From Rhodobiaceae bacterium (GTDB taxonomy: Bacteria; Pseudomonadota; Alphaproteobacteria; Rhizobiales; TMED25), in NCBI GenBank assembly GCA_018651345.1, contig JABIEF010000012.1:1-43223 (forward strand): a stretch of 43,223 nt of DNA, in the 5' to 3' direction. A model generated the notes under the pieces. The model was given only the letters and a program-made list of their open reading frames with translations, ran no database searches and was not told the DNA's origin. Below, in pieces: positions 28,160 through 37,299 of the stretch. The position numbers and the translations under genes were made by a program. Every line of letters begins with the position of its first letter. Positions within the stretch are counted from its first letter, which is position 1.

Positions 28160-29173
28160 ATGCGAGTTTTTTCTGGAATACAACCCTCTGGTAACCTTCA
28201 TTTAGGTAACTATTTAGGGGCAATTGTAAAGTTTGTTTCGCTACAAGAGATAAGTGAGTGTATTTACTGTGTTGTTGATCTACATGCGATCACAACTTGG
28301 CAAGACCCTGATATATTGAAATCAAATATAAGACAAATTACTGCAGGATTTATAGCATCAGGAATAAATTCAAAGGAACATATTATCTTTAATCAGAGTA
28401 AGGTACCATGTCATGCAGAAATGGGATGGATATTAAACTGCGTAGCGAGAGTTGGTTGGTTAAATAGGATGACGCAATTTAAAGAAAAAGCTGGGAAAAA
28501 TAAAGAAAATGCGTCTGTAGGATTGTATACATATCCAATATTAATGGCTGCAGATATATTAGCCTATAATGCAACACATGTTCCTGTTGGAGAAGATCAA
28601 AAACAACATATAGAACTAGCCAGAGATATTGCAAAAAAATTCAATATGGATTTTAATAAAACAATTATTAAAAATGGATATAAAAATGATTTTTTCAATC
28701 TCCCTGAACCACTAATCAACGGACCTGTTCCAAGAGTAATGTCATTAAGAGATGCTAGTAAAAAAATGTCTAGTAATGATCCCTCAGACTTATCACGAAT
28801 TAATTTAATTGACGATGAAGATCTGATTCAATTAAAAATTAGAAAAGCAAAAACAGATCCTGATTCATTGCCAAGTGAAACTTTAGGATTAGAAAATCGT
28901 AGTGAGTTACGTAATCTAATAGATATATATGCAGGACTCTGCTCCTCTGACAGAGATTCAGTATTACAAAACTTTGGAGGCATCCAATTTTCCAATTTCA
29001 AAAAGGAGTTAACAGACTTAATAATTGAAAAAATATGCCCTATTGGGAAAGAAATGAAAAAATTAATGAATGAAGAGAGTGCTATAGATAAAATACTAAC
29101 AGATGGTGCTAGTAGAGCTTACGAGATATCAAAACCTATCTTAGAAGAAACAAAAAAAATTATAGGTTTCTAA
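28160..29173 (+). CDS. trpS: Tryptophanyl-tRNA synthetase
   Basis: This is a 337-residue class I synthetase charging tRNA-Trp. Motifs include [18 protein letters not shown] (HIGH-type site HLGN), [26 protein letters not shown] (tryptophan site), and [20 protein letters not shown], where the KMSKS loop reads KMSSN (202-206). The ATG at 28160 is chosen over a TTG at 28139 because it fits the family N-terminus and GGAT/AGGA lies upstream. The change of the second lysine of KMSKS is noteworthy, since that residue helps catalysis in other TrpRS. The rest of the protein looks intact. Confidence 0.96.
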   Translation: MRVFSGIQPSGNLHLGNYLGAIVKFVSLQEISECIYCVVDLHAITTWQDPDILKSNIRQITAGFIASGINSKEHIIFNQSKVPCHAEMGWILNCVARVGWLNRMTQFKEKAGKNKENASVGLYTYPILMAADILAYNATHVPVGEDQKQHIELARDIAKKFNMDFNKTIIKNGYKNDFFNLPEPLINGPVPRVMSLRDASKKMSSNDPSDLSRINLIDDEDLIQLKIRKAKTDPDSLPSETLGLENRSELRNLIDIYAGLCSSDRDSVLQNFGGIQFSNFKKELTDLIIEKICPIGKEMKKLMNEESAIDKILTDGASRAYEISKPILEETKKIIGF

Positions 29174-29180
29174 AAAATAT

Positions 29181-29208
29181 GATAATATAATTATCTTATT
29201 ATATTATC
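29181..29208. repeat. Perfect 11 bp inverted repeat between trpS and usp
   Basis: GATAATATAAT (29181-29191) and ATTATATTATC (29198-29208) are exact reverse complements around the spacer TATCTT. No T-run follows, so it is not a normal terminator. It starts 8 bp after the trpS stop and ends 14 bp before the next start. It may be an operator, a 3' RNA stem, or a chance result of AT richness. Confidence 0.6.
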
Positions 29209-29222
29209 TCTAGAGGCTTCAC

Positions 29223-29696
29223 ATGGTTAATGTTAGAATTAGAAAATTTTTAGTGGTCGTAGATAATACTACAGAATGTCATAGTGCTATTAATTATGCC
29301 AGTCAAAGAGCCGTAAGAACTGGCAGAAAATTAACACTTTTGAGAGTTATAGACCCTTCTGATTTTCATCACTGGCTAGGAGTTGGAAAGCTAATGAAGC
29401 AAGAGGCAGAGGCAGAGGCTAGCATAGTTTTAGAAAGATTGTCATTGTTAGTTAATCAAGAAACTGGTTTGATACCTGAAATAATAATACGTCACGGTCA
29501 ACCTAGTAGCGAAATTATAAATTTAATAAAAGAAGATAAAGCTATCTCTCTTCTTGTTCTTGCCGCTGGCACTGAACTTAATAATCCAGGGCCTTTAGTT
29601 TCAAATTTCACAGGCACAAAATCTGGCATTTTTCCAATACCAATTACTATAGTGCCCGGACATCTATCTGAAAAAACTATAATCGAACTCACTTGA
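29223..29696 (+). CDS. Universal stress protein (UspA) family
   Basis: This is a 157-residue single Usp domain. It has the opening strand KFLVVVDNTTECHSAINYASQRA, the following TLLRVID, the middle EIIIRHGQPSSEIINLI and the late SLLVLAAGTE strand. The usual ATP loop G-2x-G-9x-G(S/T) is not clear (GTELNNPGPLVSNFTG), so it may belong to the non-nucleotide-binding group. Usp proteins help survival in stress and starvation; the specific role is unknown. It is followed after 54 bp by nfuA, a neighbourhood seen in other Alphaproteobacteria. Confidence 0.88.
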   Translation: MVNVRIRKFLVVVDNTTECHSAINYASQRAVRTGRKLTLLRVIDPSDFHHWLGVGKLMKQEAEAEASIVLERLSLLVNQETGLIPEIIIRHGQPSSEIINLIKEDKAISLLVLAAGTELNNPGPLVSNFTGTKSGIFPIPITIVPGHLSEKTIIELT

Positions 29697-29750
29697 TATT
29701 TATCATAACAATGCCTATTATAAAATATAGAGGCAAAGGAAATAAATAAA

Positions 29751-30311
29751 ATGTTTATAGAAACAATATCAACGCCAAACCCAAATACTTTAAAATTTAT
29801 ACCAGGGTGTGATGTTTTACCAAATGACACGCGTGATTATAGAAATATTGAAAATGCTAAAGAGTCACCCTTAGCAGAACGGTTATTAGAAATAGATGGG
29901 ATATCTGGAGTTTTTCTTTCTGGTGATTTTATTGCAGTTACCAAAACTGATAAAGAATGGAATCAATTAAAGCCTATAATACTTGGTGAAATAATGGATC
30001 ATTTTTTATCAAATAATCCAATAATTATTGAGCACGGTATAAAATCGAAAAATACAAAAGAAGAATTTTTTGATAAAGTTGATGCTGTGATTGTAAAAAC
30101 CATAAAAGAATTAATTGAAACTAGAGTGAGACCTGCGGTAGCCCAAGACGGTGGAGATATAACATTTCAAGGCTACGAAAATGGAACTGTGTATCTAAAT
30201 ATGCAAGGTGCTTGTGCAGGGTGCCCAAGTTCAACAATGACTCTTAAAAATGGTATTGAAAATTTATTAAAGCACTATATACCTGAAATTAAAGAAGTCG
30301 AAGCTTTATAA
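29751..30311 (+). CDS. nfuA: NfuA-type Fe-S cluster carrier protein
   Basis: This is a 186-residue protein with an N-terminal Nfu_N domain (about 1-88; TISTPNPNTLKFIPG and LLEIDGISGVFLSGDFIAVTK) and a C-terminal NifU-like domain (about 105-186). The cluster-binding pair Cys155 and Cys158 is in GACAGCPSSTMTLKNGIE, preceded by RPAVAQDGGDITFQGY. Dimers hold a 4Fe-4S cluster between these cysteines and pass it to target enzymes; in this window HemW and MiaB are such Fe-S proteins. It is followed by tsaB after 11 bp. Confidence 0.96.
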   Translation: MFIETISTPNPNTLKFIPGCDVLPNDTRDYRNIENAKESPLAERLLEIDGISGVFLSGDFIAVTKTDKEWNQLKPIILGEIMDHFLSNNPIIIEHGIKSKNTKEEFFDKVDAVIVKTIKELIETRVRPAVAQDGGDITFQGYENGTVYLNMQGACAGCPSSTMTLKNGIENLLKHYIPEIKEVEAL

Positions 30312-30322
30312 AGTATTAAACC

Positions 30323-31009
30323 ATGCTTACACTATCAATAGATGTGATGACAAAAGTGTCTTGTGTAGCTCTATGGGAGTCAGATAAATCAATAAAGAAA
30401 CCTCAAAAATTTATAAAAAAAATATCGGATAATAGGAATAGCGAGACAGTCTTTGAACTTATTGAAGAATTATTTTATAAAAGTAATTATAAAATCAATG
30501 AAATAAGTAGAATTATTACAATTAATGGTCCAGGTAATTATTCTAATATAAGAATAGGGCTTGCAGTTGCTAAAGGTTTTTCAATAGGATTAAATATCCC
30601 ATATTTTGCAATAACATCGCACCAATTAATTGCCAATCTAGCTATAAAGAAAAATATAGTGAACGAGTTATTGATATTAATTGATGCAAAAAATGATTGT
30701 TTTTATACTCAATATTTTGACACAAACCAAAACTCAAAAACAGAAATTACTCTTGAATCATTTGAATCTATAGAGAGAAAAATAAAAGAGAAACAAGTAA
30801 ATATTATAGAAAGAGATATAGCCTTCTTAACCTTATGTATAAAGAATAATTATTCACCAGCGCTTCTAGAAAGCAATGTTGAAATCCCAGGATTTTTATT
30901 AGCAGAAATTGGTTCAAAATTAGAAATAAACCATACTGACGTGGACCCATTGTATATAAGACAACCAAATGCAAAAGTACCCGAAAGCGTCGAGATCTAT
31001 AAAAAATGA
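30323..31009 (+). CDS. tsaB: tRNA t6A biosynthesis protein TsaB
   Basis: This is a 228-residue ASKHA-fold protein that helps TsaD put threonylcarbamoyl on A37 of ANN-decoding tRNAs. The N-terminus TLSIDVMTKVSCVALW is the first ATPase-like strand pair. The motif usually written GPGSFTGLR appears as GPGNYSNIRIGLAVAKG, followed by IPYFAITSHQLIA. The C-terminus DPLYIRQPNA is typical. Its last codons overlap the rimI start by 4 bp (ATGA), so the two are translationally coupled. Confidence 0.93.
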   Translation: MLTLSIDVMTKVSCVALWESDKSIKKPQKFIKKISDNRNSETVFELIEELFYKSNYKINEISRIITINGPGNYSNIRIGLAVAKGFSIGLNIPYFAITSHQLIANLAIKKNIVNELLILIDAKNDCFYTQYFDTNQNSKTEITLESFESIERKIKEKQVNIIERDIAFLTLCIKNNYSPALLESNVEIPGFLLAEIGSKLEINHTDVDPLYIRQPNAKVPESVEIYKK

Positions 31010-31488
31010 ATGATAATTTTTATAATAAAAATATTAGAGAAGTTATAATCATCGAGGAAGCGCAGTATAGAGACTCAAAAAAAATATCAGAAATTCATGA
31101 GTCACGTTTTTTTAAATCATACGAGTTAGAATACATCCAATCCCTCATTAAGAATGATTTATATCTAAACTTAGTGGCAAAAAAAGAAAATACAATTATC
31201 GCTTTTATAATTATACAGAAAGTACTAGATGTATCTGAAATTATAACTATTGCAGTTATAAAGAATTATGAAGGGCTAGGAATTTGTCATAAACTTATTT
31301 TAGATGCAATTGATAGATTAAAAAAATTGAATGTAAAATCAATCACTCTAGAGGTTTCAAATACTAATCTTAGAGCTATAAATCTCTATAGTAAAAATAA
31401 CTTTAAGAAAAAATCTTTAAGGAAAAATTATTACACGGATCGGATTGGTAAAAAGACAGATGCATATTTATATGAACAAAAACTATAG
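31006..31488 (+). CDS. rimI: Ribosomal protein S18 alanine N-acetyltransferase-like (RimI)
   Basis: This is a 160-residue GNAT acetyltransferase. The acetyl-CoA loop is IKNYEGLGICHKLILDAI (form x-x-x-x-G-x-G), followed by VKSITLEVSNTNLRAINLYSKNNF, the classic RimI late motif, and the closing YYTDRIGKKTDAYLYE. RimI acetylates the N-terminus of S18. The tsaB-rimI overlap supports the call. The sequence is more diverged than most RimI, so another N-acetyl target is possible. Confidence 0.9.
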   Translation: MNDNFYNKNIREVIIIEEAQYRDSKKISEIHESRFFKSYELEYIQSLIKNDLYLNLVAKKENTIIAFIIIQKVLDVSEIITIAVIKNYEGLGICHKLILDAIDRLKKLNVKSITLEVSNTNLRAINLYSKNNFKKKSLRKNYYTDRIGKKTDAYLYEQKL

Positions 31489-31489
31489 A

Positions 31490-31538
31490 AATAAGTATTT
31501 ATTCTTGGTATATTAAAATAATTCAGTAAATACTTATT
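31490..31538. promoter_or_regulatory. Long inverted repeat in the rimI-fur gap, candidate operator or stem
   Basis: AATAAGTATTTA (31490-31501) and TAAATACTTATT (31527-31538) are exact reverse complements, 12 bp each, with 25 bases between them. The repeat fills most of the 68 bp between the rimI stop and the fur start. It is unlike the 19 bp GATAAT-type Fur box. No T-run follows. It could be two half-sites for fur autoregulation or an RNA hairpin in the fur leader. Confidence 0.55.
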
Positions 31539-31556
31539 GTTAATTAAGTGTAATTT

Positions 31557-31982
31557 ATGATGGTCGAAAAAAATACGATTGAATTTAGATGTGTGCAGCA
31601 GGGTATGCGCATGACTGAACAAAGAAAAATTATAGCAAAAGTGCTATCATCATCAAAAGATCATCCAGACGTTGAGGAATTGTATAAAAGATCGGCTAGG
31701 ATAGATAAAAATATTTCGTTAGCAACAGTATATAGAACGGTCAAATTATTTGAAGATGCTGGAATTCTTGAGAAACATGAATTTAAAGATGGCAGATCCC
31801 GTTATGAAAAAACACCTGATGGTCATCATGATCATCTAATTGATATAAATACTGGTGATGTTATTGAATTTCAGAGTGAAGAAATAGAGAAATTACAAAA
31901 AAAAATAGCTCAACAATTAGGGTTTGATATTATTGATCATCGTCTTGAAATATATGCTGTAAAAACAAAAAACAATAAGTAA
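31557..31982 (+). CDS. fur: Ferric uptake regulator family repressor (Fur/Mur)
   Basis: This is a 141-residue metal-dependent regulator. The DNA-binding winged helix is GMRMTEQRKIIAKVL plus SLATVYRTVKLFEDAGIL (54-71). The metal site includes DGHHDHLID (His90, His91, His93). The only cysteine is Cys12; the CxxC pairs of the structural zinc site are missing, as in many alphaproteobacterial Fur/Mur proteins, which may respond to manganese or iron. Which metal is sensed cannot be read. Two adjacent ATGs (31557, 31560) are possible starts. It is followed by plsC and miaB. Confidence 0.93.
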   Translation: MMVEKNTIEFRCVQQGMRMTEQRKIIAKVLSSSKDHPDVEELYKRSARIDKNISLATVYRTVKLFEDAGILEKHEFKDGRSRYEKTPDGHHDHLIDINTGDVIEFQSEEIEKLQKKIAQQLGFDIIDHRLEIYAVKTKNNK

Positions 31983-32021
31983 AAAATATTAAATTTTATT
32001 TATTCTTAGAAACACAATAAA

Positions 32022-32807
32022 ATGATCAATAGCATAAGAAGTGTACTTACCTCTTTATTAATATTAGCTTTAACTATAATAGTTATGCCTTACCAATATT
32101 TGTTGAATTTATTGAATTTAAGATACTCATCAAAATTTCCAATATTATATCATAAATTAATACTAAATTTATTAAATATTAAAATAAAAGTTAAAGGTTG
32201 TCTTATGGAGAACCCAGGATTAATTGTCTCTAATCATGGATCGTGGGTCGATATATTTTTGCTAGGCTCATTAGGCGAACTATCATTTATAGCAAAAATG
32301 GAAGTTTCAAAATGGCCGTTTATATCATTTCTAGCTAAACTACAAAAAACAATCTTTGTTAATAGAAAAAGACCAAATCAACTTAAAGCGGTTATTGGCG
32401 AAATAAATAAAAGAATACATAATGAAAAAATTGTATTGTTTCCTGAAGGAACATCGAGCAATGGTAATATTGTCTTACCCTTTAAATCATCATTATTTGG
32501 AATATATAACATAAATAAAAATACTAAAAATTATGATCCTATTCAACCGATATCAATTGCCTATACAAAATTAAATGGACTTCCTATGAGCCGAGCCGAC
32601 AGGCCTATTATCGCTTGGTACGGGGATATGAACTTAATATCTCATCTTTGGGGTATAATTAAATGTGGACCTATTGATGTTGAAATAACAATCCACGAAC
32701 CTATCCATTTTTCAGAAACTATGTCTCGAAAAGAAATTGCATTTAAGTGCGAGTCTAAAATTCGATCTGGTATGATTAATTCTCTTTACGAAAGAAACAT
32801 AGTGTAA
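32022..32807 (+). CDS. plsC: 1-acyl-glycerol-3-phosphate acyltransferase-like protein (PlsC family)
   Basis: This is a 261-residue membrane-bound acyltransferase. A hydrophobic N-terminal anchor (about 8-30) precedes the catalytic motif SNHGSWVDIFLLG (His72-x4-Asp77); FVNRKRPNQLKAV and FPEGTSSNG are the second and third acceptor-binding motifs. It should add the second acyl chain to lysophosphatidic acid. The same family includes OlsA, which finishes ornithine lipids, and the olsB-like gene at 22892 makes that an alternative. The fur-plsC-miaB order is typical of the class and favours the phospholipid role. Confidence 0.9.
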   Translation: MINSIRSVLTSLLILALTIIVMPYQYLLNLLNLRYSSKFPILYHKLILNLLNIKIKVKGCLMENPGLIVSNHGSWVDIFLLGSLGELSFIAKMEVSKWPFISFLAKLQKTIFVNRKRPNQLKAVIGEINKRIHNEKIVLFPEGTSSNGNIVLPFKSSLFGIYNINKNTKNYDPIQPISIAYTKLNGLPMSRADRPIIAWYGDMNLISHLWGIIKCGPIDVEITIHEPIHFSETMSRKEIAFKCESKIRSGMINSLYERNIV

Positions 32808-32893
32808 GGATGATTTATAGAACAAATATAAGTGCATTTATTAAAAAAAAGATATATATATTAAAAATAAACAATAATAAAATATTCTAAATT

Positions 32894-34216
32894 ATGAAAA
32901 AAATATACGCAAAAACATATGGCTGTCAGATGAATGTTTATGATACTGATCGTATGCTAGAAATACTGTCCAACGAAGGTTTTGAGGAAACAAAAAATCT
33001 GCAAGAATCAGATGCCGTATTATTAAACACTTGCCATATAAGAGAGAAAGCTGCTGAGAAATTATATTCAGACATAGGACGTATAAAAAAAATATCAGAT
33101 AAAACATCACAAAAAAAGAAAACTTTAATAGTTTCTGGCTGTGTTGCTCAAGCAGAGGGAAAAGAAATTACAAAGCGGTCGCCATATGTAGATCTTGTGG
33201 TTGGGCCTCAATCATACCATAAACTACCTCATCTAATGCAATCTCTTAAACAAAATAGAAAAATAGTCGATACAGATTTCCCCGTTGAAAGTAAATTTGA
33301 TCACTTAATTAATCAAAAAAATAAAATAAGAAAATCTTCTGCCTTTTTAACAATACAAGAAGGATGTGATAAATTTTGTACATTTTGTGTAGTGCCTTAT
33401 ACAAGAGGATCCGAGTATTCAAGGCCAGTAAATGATATAATCGATGAAGCTAACTTATTGATTGATTCTGGGGTTAAAGAGATCACATTGCTTGGACAAA
33501 ATGTGAATGCTTACCATGGAGTAGATGCCTCTGGTAAAGCATGCAGCTTAGGTGAATTATTATTTAAATTAGCAAAATTAACTGGATTAAAGAGACTAAG
33601 ATATACTACCAATCATCCTAGAGATGTTGATGATATTATGATATCTGCACATAAAGATATAGATATATTAATGCCTTATCTGCATCTTCCAATACAATCT
33701 GGATCAAATAAGATATTAAAATTAATGAATCGCGGACATACCAGTAATGATTATTTAAAAATAATAGAAAAAGTAAGAAATGTACGTCCTGATATTGCAA
33801 TATCGAGTGACTTTATTATTGGCTTTCCTGATGAAGAAGAAAATGATTTCAACGATACATATAAATTGATTGAGGATGTAGAGTATTCTCAAGCATACTC
33901 TTTTGCATATTCTGAAAGACCTGGAACTCCAGCTGCAACTATGGAAAATCAAATATCAAAAGCAATAAAAATGGAAAGGCTTCATAAAGTCCAGGAACTC
34001 ATTAAATCACAACAAAGGTTATTTAACAGTAATATGGTTGGAAGAACCATGGAGATATTGGCCGACAGACTTGGTAAAGATAAAAAACAAATTATTGGAA
34101 GATCCCCATATCTCCAATCCGTGCATTTTGATGGACCAAAAGAACTTATTGGTAAAATTATAAATATAAAAATAATTTCATCTAATACTAATAGCCTGGC
34201 AGGAGAGGTAGTATAA
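32894..34216 (+). CDS. miaB: tRNA-2-methylthio-N6-dimethylallyladenosine synthase MiaB
   Basis: This is a 440-residue radical SAM methylthiotransferase that modifies i6A37 of tRNA. The N-terminal UPF0004 domain holds the auxiliary cluster cysteines Cys11 (KTYGCQMNVYD), Cys47 (LLNTCHIRE) and Cys83 (VSGCVAQAEG). The radical SAM cluster is Cys158, Cys162 and Cys165 (EGCDKFCTFCVVPYTRG). A C-terminal TRAM domain follows from about 375. All key residues are present and the length is usual. It stands before phoH with a 16 bp gap. Confidence 0.98.
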   Translation: MKKIYAKTYGCQMNVYDTDRMLEILSNEGFEETKNLQESDAVLLNTCHIREKAAEKLYSDIGRIKKISDKTSQKKKTLIVSGCVAQAEGKEITKRSPYVDLVVGPQSYHKLPHLMQSLKQNRKIVDTDFPVESKFDHLINQKNKIRKSSAFLTIQEGCDKFCTFCVVPYTRGSEYSRPVNDIIDEANLLIDSGVKEITLLGQNVNAYHGVDASGKACSLGELLFKLAKLTGLKRLRYTTNHPRDVDDIMISAHKDIDILMPYLHLPIQSGSNKILKLMNRGHTSNDYLKIIEKVRNVRPDIAISSDFIIGFPDEEENDFNDTYKLIEDVEYSQAYSFAYSERPGTPAATMENQISKAIKMERLHKVQELIKSQQRLFNSNMVGRTMEILADRLGKDKKQIIGRSPYLQSVHFDGPKELIGKIINIKIISSNTNSLAGEVV

Positions 34217-34232
34217 ATAAAGAAATTAAAAA

Positions 34233-35222
34233 GTGAATAAAATTATGAAATTAGAAGATATAAATATAACTGAAATATCAAATAATTGCATTACCTTAAC
34301 TTTTAATAATATTAACCACCTTGTTGATATATTTGGAAAGAATGATGAAAATCTAAATGTAATTGAAAAACAATTATCCATTGAAACAATTCCTAAGGGA
34401 AATAAAATACAAATATCTGGTAATTCCAGGTCAGTTATAATTGCTAAATACACACTATTTGAATTATATAATCGCCTTAAGGTTGGAATGAACATCAGTT
34501 TGAACGAGGTAAATGCCTCAATAAGACTTGCGCGAGAAAAAATGGAAGAAAATAATAAAGAAATAATATATAAATCTATTATCAGAACACAGAAAAAAAC
34601 TATTCTCCCTCGCTCTATTAACCAAGATGTTTACATTGATTCACTCTATAAAAAATCATTAACTTTTGGAATTGGACCCGCAGGCACTGGTAAAACTTAT
34701 CTTGCTGTTGTTGCTGCTGCATCTTTTCTTGAAACCGGTACTATATCAAAAATTATTCTATCCAGACCCGCAGTTGAAGCTGGAGAAAGACTTGGTTTTT
34801 TGCCAGGTGACATGAAAGAAAAAGTAGATCCCTATCTAAAGCCCCTTTATGATGCTTTATATGATTGTCTTCCAGACATAAAAGTTGAAAGAGGCTTAAA
34901 CAATGGGACTATAGAAATAGCCCCCCTTGCATTTATGAGAGGAAGGACATTAGAAAATGCTTTTATAATACTGGATGAAGCACAAAATTGTAATAAAATG
35001 CAAATGAAAATGTTTTTAACAAGATTAGGAGAAAATAGTAAAATGGCTATTACTGGAGACCCAAGCCAAATAGATTTACCTAATAAGTCTGAATCTGGAT
35101 TAAATCATGCCCTAAAACTGACAAAAGATATAACGGAGATAAATCAAATTAATTTTACATCTAATGATGTCATCAGACATCCTTTGGTATCCAAAATTAT
35201 CAAAGCTTATGAAAATGAATAA
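34233..35222 (+). CDS. PhoH-family ATPase (PhoH-like protein, YbeZ type)
   Basis: This is a 329-residue P-loop ATPase with an N-terminal KH-like or PIN-linked region. Walker A is GIGPAGTGKTYLAV (148-155 for the core, counted from GTG), Walker B is AFIILDEAQN, and SRPAVEAGERLGFLPGDMKEKVDPYLKPLYD is spread across the family signature. YbeZ works with YbeY in rRNA processing and RNA quality control. The start is either this GTG or an ATG at 34245, four codons on; neither has a clear ribosome binding site. Its end overlaps the ybeY start. Confidence 0.94.
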   Translation: MNKIMKLEDINITEISNNCITLTFNNINHLVDIFGKNDENLNVIEKQLSIETIPKGNKIQISGNSRSVIIAKYTLFELYNRLKVGMNISLNEVNASIRLAREKMEENNKEIIYKSIIRTQKKTILPRSINQDVYIDSLYKKSLTFGIGPAGTGKTYLAVVAAASFLETGTISKIILSRPAVEAGERLGFLPGDMKEKVDPYLKPLYDALYDCLPDIKVERGLNNGTIEIAPLAFMRGRTLENAFIILDEAQNCNKMQMKMFLTRLGENSKMAITGDPSQIDLPNKSESGLNHALKLTKDITEINQINFTSNDVIRHPLVSKIIKAYENE

Positions 35223-35679
35223 TAATATAAAACTAACACTAGATATAAAAATTGATGAAAATAAATGGAGAAAAATCAAAAATATTGAAGAATTTACAGA
35301 AAAAATCATTTCACATATTACAAAATTAATTGATATCAAGGAATACCAAGAAATCAGTATCTATTACACAAACAATAATACTATTAGAAACTTGAACAAA
35401 AAATATAGAAATATTCGAAAACCCACTAATGTATTATCTTTTCCAGCAGAATATCCTCTATTAGGCGATATAGTATTATCCTACGAATACATTAATACCG
35501 AATGTAAGAATCAAAACAAAACACTTGAAGCTCACGTTACTCATATGATTTTACACGGTCTACTTCATTTATTAGAATTTAATCACGATACCAATAAAGA
35601 AGCAGATACAATGGAAAATATAGAAATAAATATATTAAAAATATTAGGACATAAAAATCCATATATCATTTATGATTAA
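35209..35679 (+). CDS. ybeY: Endoribonuclease YbeY
   Basis: This is a metal-dependent RNase for 16S rRNA 3' maturation and ribosome quality control. The zinc site lies in ILHGLLHLLEFNHD, the usual H-x3-H-x5-H triad; the common Gly-His/Tyr-Asp part reads Glu-Phe-Asn, a small departure. TNVLSFPAEYPLLGDIVLS is the preceding conserved stretch. A longer frame starts at 35164, but the ATGs at 35209 and 35215, overlapping the phoH stop, give 156 or 154 residues, the family length. In many relatives corC follows; here lnt comes next. Confidence 0.92.
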   Translation: MKMNNNIKLTLDIKIDENKWRKIKNIEEFTEKIISHITKLIDIKEYQEISIYYTNNNTIRNLNKKYRNIRKPTNVLSFPAEYPLLGDIVLSYEYINTECKNQNKTLEAHVTHMILHGLLHLLEFNHDTNKEADTMENIEINILKILGHKNPYIIYD

Positions 35680-35708
35680 ATCATTATAGAAAGTTAAAAT
35701 AGTCTTCA

Positions 35709-37295
35709 ATGTTTAATCTAGTAAAAAAAATATCAAATTTATCATTAAAGAATAAATACTTACTATCATTTTTTTGTGGATCATTTACTTCGCTAGCCTT
35801 AGCGCCAATAAACTTTATATTCGTATTATTTATAACATTCCCATTATTTATTTTAATAATAGATTCTCAAAAGCCATTTAATAAAAAGATTTTATTTAAA
35901 CTTTTTAAAATTGGTTGGTCATTTGGATTTGGATACTCTTTATTTGGACTATATTGGATTAATATTTCTTTTTTAAATGATGTAAATTCCTATTATTTTT
36001 ATCTACCACTAGCTGTAATTATCATGCCCTTAATGCTTGGGCTATTTTATGGATTTATTCCTCTAATAGCGTCATTATTTTATCCGAATAATACTTATAG
36101 ATTATGGTCTATATCTGTTTCATGGACATTTATGGAGTGGGTTAAAAGTGATTTATTTGATTTTCCTTGGAATCAAATTGGCCATGTTTTAATTGATATC
36201 AACCCTATTCTACAAATTACTTCGATATTTGGGGAATTAAGTTTAACTTTACTAGTTGTATATATATGCTCTTTTCCAGTTATTATTTTAAAAAAAAATA
36301 GTAAAAAGTTATATTTATATTGCTTACCTATAATACTATTAATAATAATTTATTTTTTTGGCTACCAGTCTCTAAAATTCAATGAGACATCGTATGAAAA
36401 TATAGATTTATTATTAGTCCAGCCTAATATTGAACAAAAAATAAAATGGCTTCCTTCTTACAAAGAGTCAATTACTAAAAAGTTATTAAACTTATCTAAT
36501 CAAGTAAACGAAGAAGATACTTCATTTAACGAAAAATATATTATATGGCCAGAAACTGCACTACCTACTCTAATTGATGAAGATGATATAGTAATGGATA
36601 AGATAGCATCTTTGTTAAACAAAAATACTTTTCTTTTAACTGGTGCAGTCAGAAGAGAAAAAGATAATAAAAATCACTCCTATAAATATTATAATAGCTT
36701 CTTTATAATTAATGAAAATAAACAAATTATAGATAAATACGATAAACGTATACTCGTACCTTTTGGGGAATATATTCCTTTTTCAAATCTTATTGATAAG
36801 TTTTTTGAATTTGATATAGCTGGTCTTACTGGTTCCTTTTCTAAAGGCACAAAAAAAATACTAAATACATCTAAAAATTTTAGCGTCCTAATATGTTATG
36901 AAATAATATTCTCTGGGAGAGCTTATTCAAAAGAGAAAAGACCCAATTGGATATTAAATATAACAAATGATGCTTGGTTTGGTAAAAGCGCAGGACCTTA
37001 CCAACATCTTGCGATGTCTAAAATTAGGGCGGTTGAGGAAGGTTTGCCTGTCATTAGAGTTGCAAATACTGGAATTAGTGCAATAATTGATCCAAAAGGA
37101 AGAGTTTTAAAAAAATTATCTTTAGGAGAAACTAGTGTTATAAAATCAAAATTGCCAAAAAAAATGGATCCAACATTTTATACACATTATGGCAAGATGA
37201 GCATCACTTTAATTATGGTAGTAATATCATTGATTGTATACTATATCCATATTAGAAGAATAATTATAATTAAAAAAAAAAATAGAAAATTTTAA
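35709..37295 (+). CDS. lnt: Apolipoprotein N-acyltransferase
   Basis: This is a 528-residue inner-membrane enzyme adding the third acyl chain to the N-terminal cysteine of lipoproteins. The N-terminal part (about 15-215) carries five or six hydrophobic helices, and a last one lies near 500-518. The periplasmic nitrilase-like domain has the catalytic triad Glu282 (WPETALP), Lys346 ([16 protein letters not shown]) and Cys396 (LICYEIIF), matching Glu267/Lys335/Cys387 of E. coli. [14 protein letters not shown] is also characteristic. It ends 4 bp before metK. Confidence 0.97.
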   Translation: MFNLVKKISNLSLKNKYLLSFFCGSFTSLALAPINFIFVLFITFPLFILIIDSQKPFNKKILFKLFKIGWSFGFGYSLFGLYWINISFLNDVNSYYFYLPLAVIIMPLMLGLFYGFIPLIASLFYPNNTYRLWSISVSWTFMEWVKSDLFDFPWNQIGHVLIDINPILQITSIFGELSLTLLVVYICSFPVIILKKNSKKLYLYCLPIILLIIIYFFGYQSLKFNETSYENIDLLLVQPNIEQKIKWLPSYKESITKKLLNLSNQVNEEDTSFNEKYIIWPETALPTLIDEDDIVMDKIASLLNKNTFLLTGAVRREKDNKNHSYKYYNSFFIINENKQIIDKYDKRILVPFGEYIPFSNLIDKFFEFDIAGLTGSFSKGTKKILNTSKNFSVLICYEIIFSGRAYSKEKRPNWILNITNDAWFGKSAGPYQHLAMSKIRAVEEGLPVIRVANTGISAIIDPKGRVLKKLSLGETSVIKSKLPKKMDPTFYTHYGKMSITLIMVVISLIVYYIHIRRIIIIKKKNRKF

Positions 37296-37299
37296 ACCA

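Noticed and set aside
37296-37299. SAM riboswitch before metK
   Set aside because: Only 4 bp separate lnt and metK, so no riboswitch can lie directly upstream.
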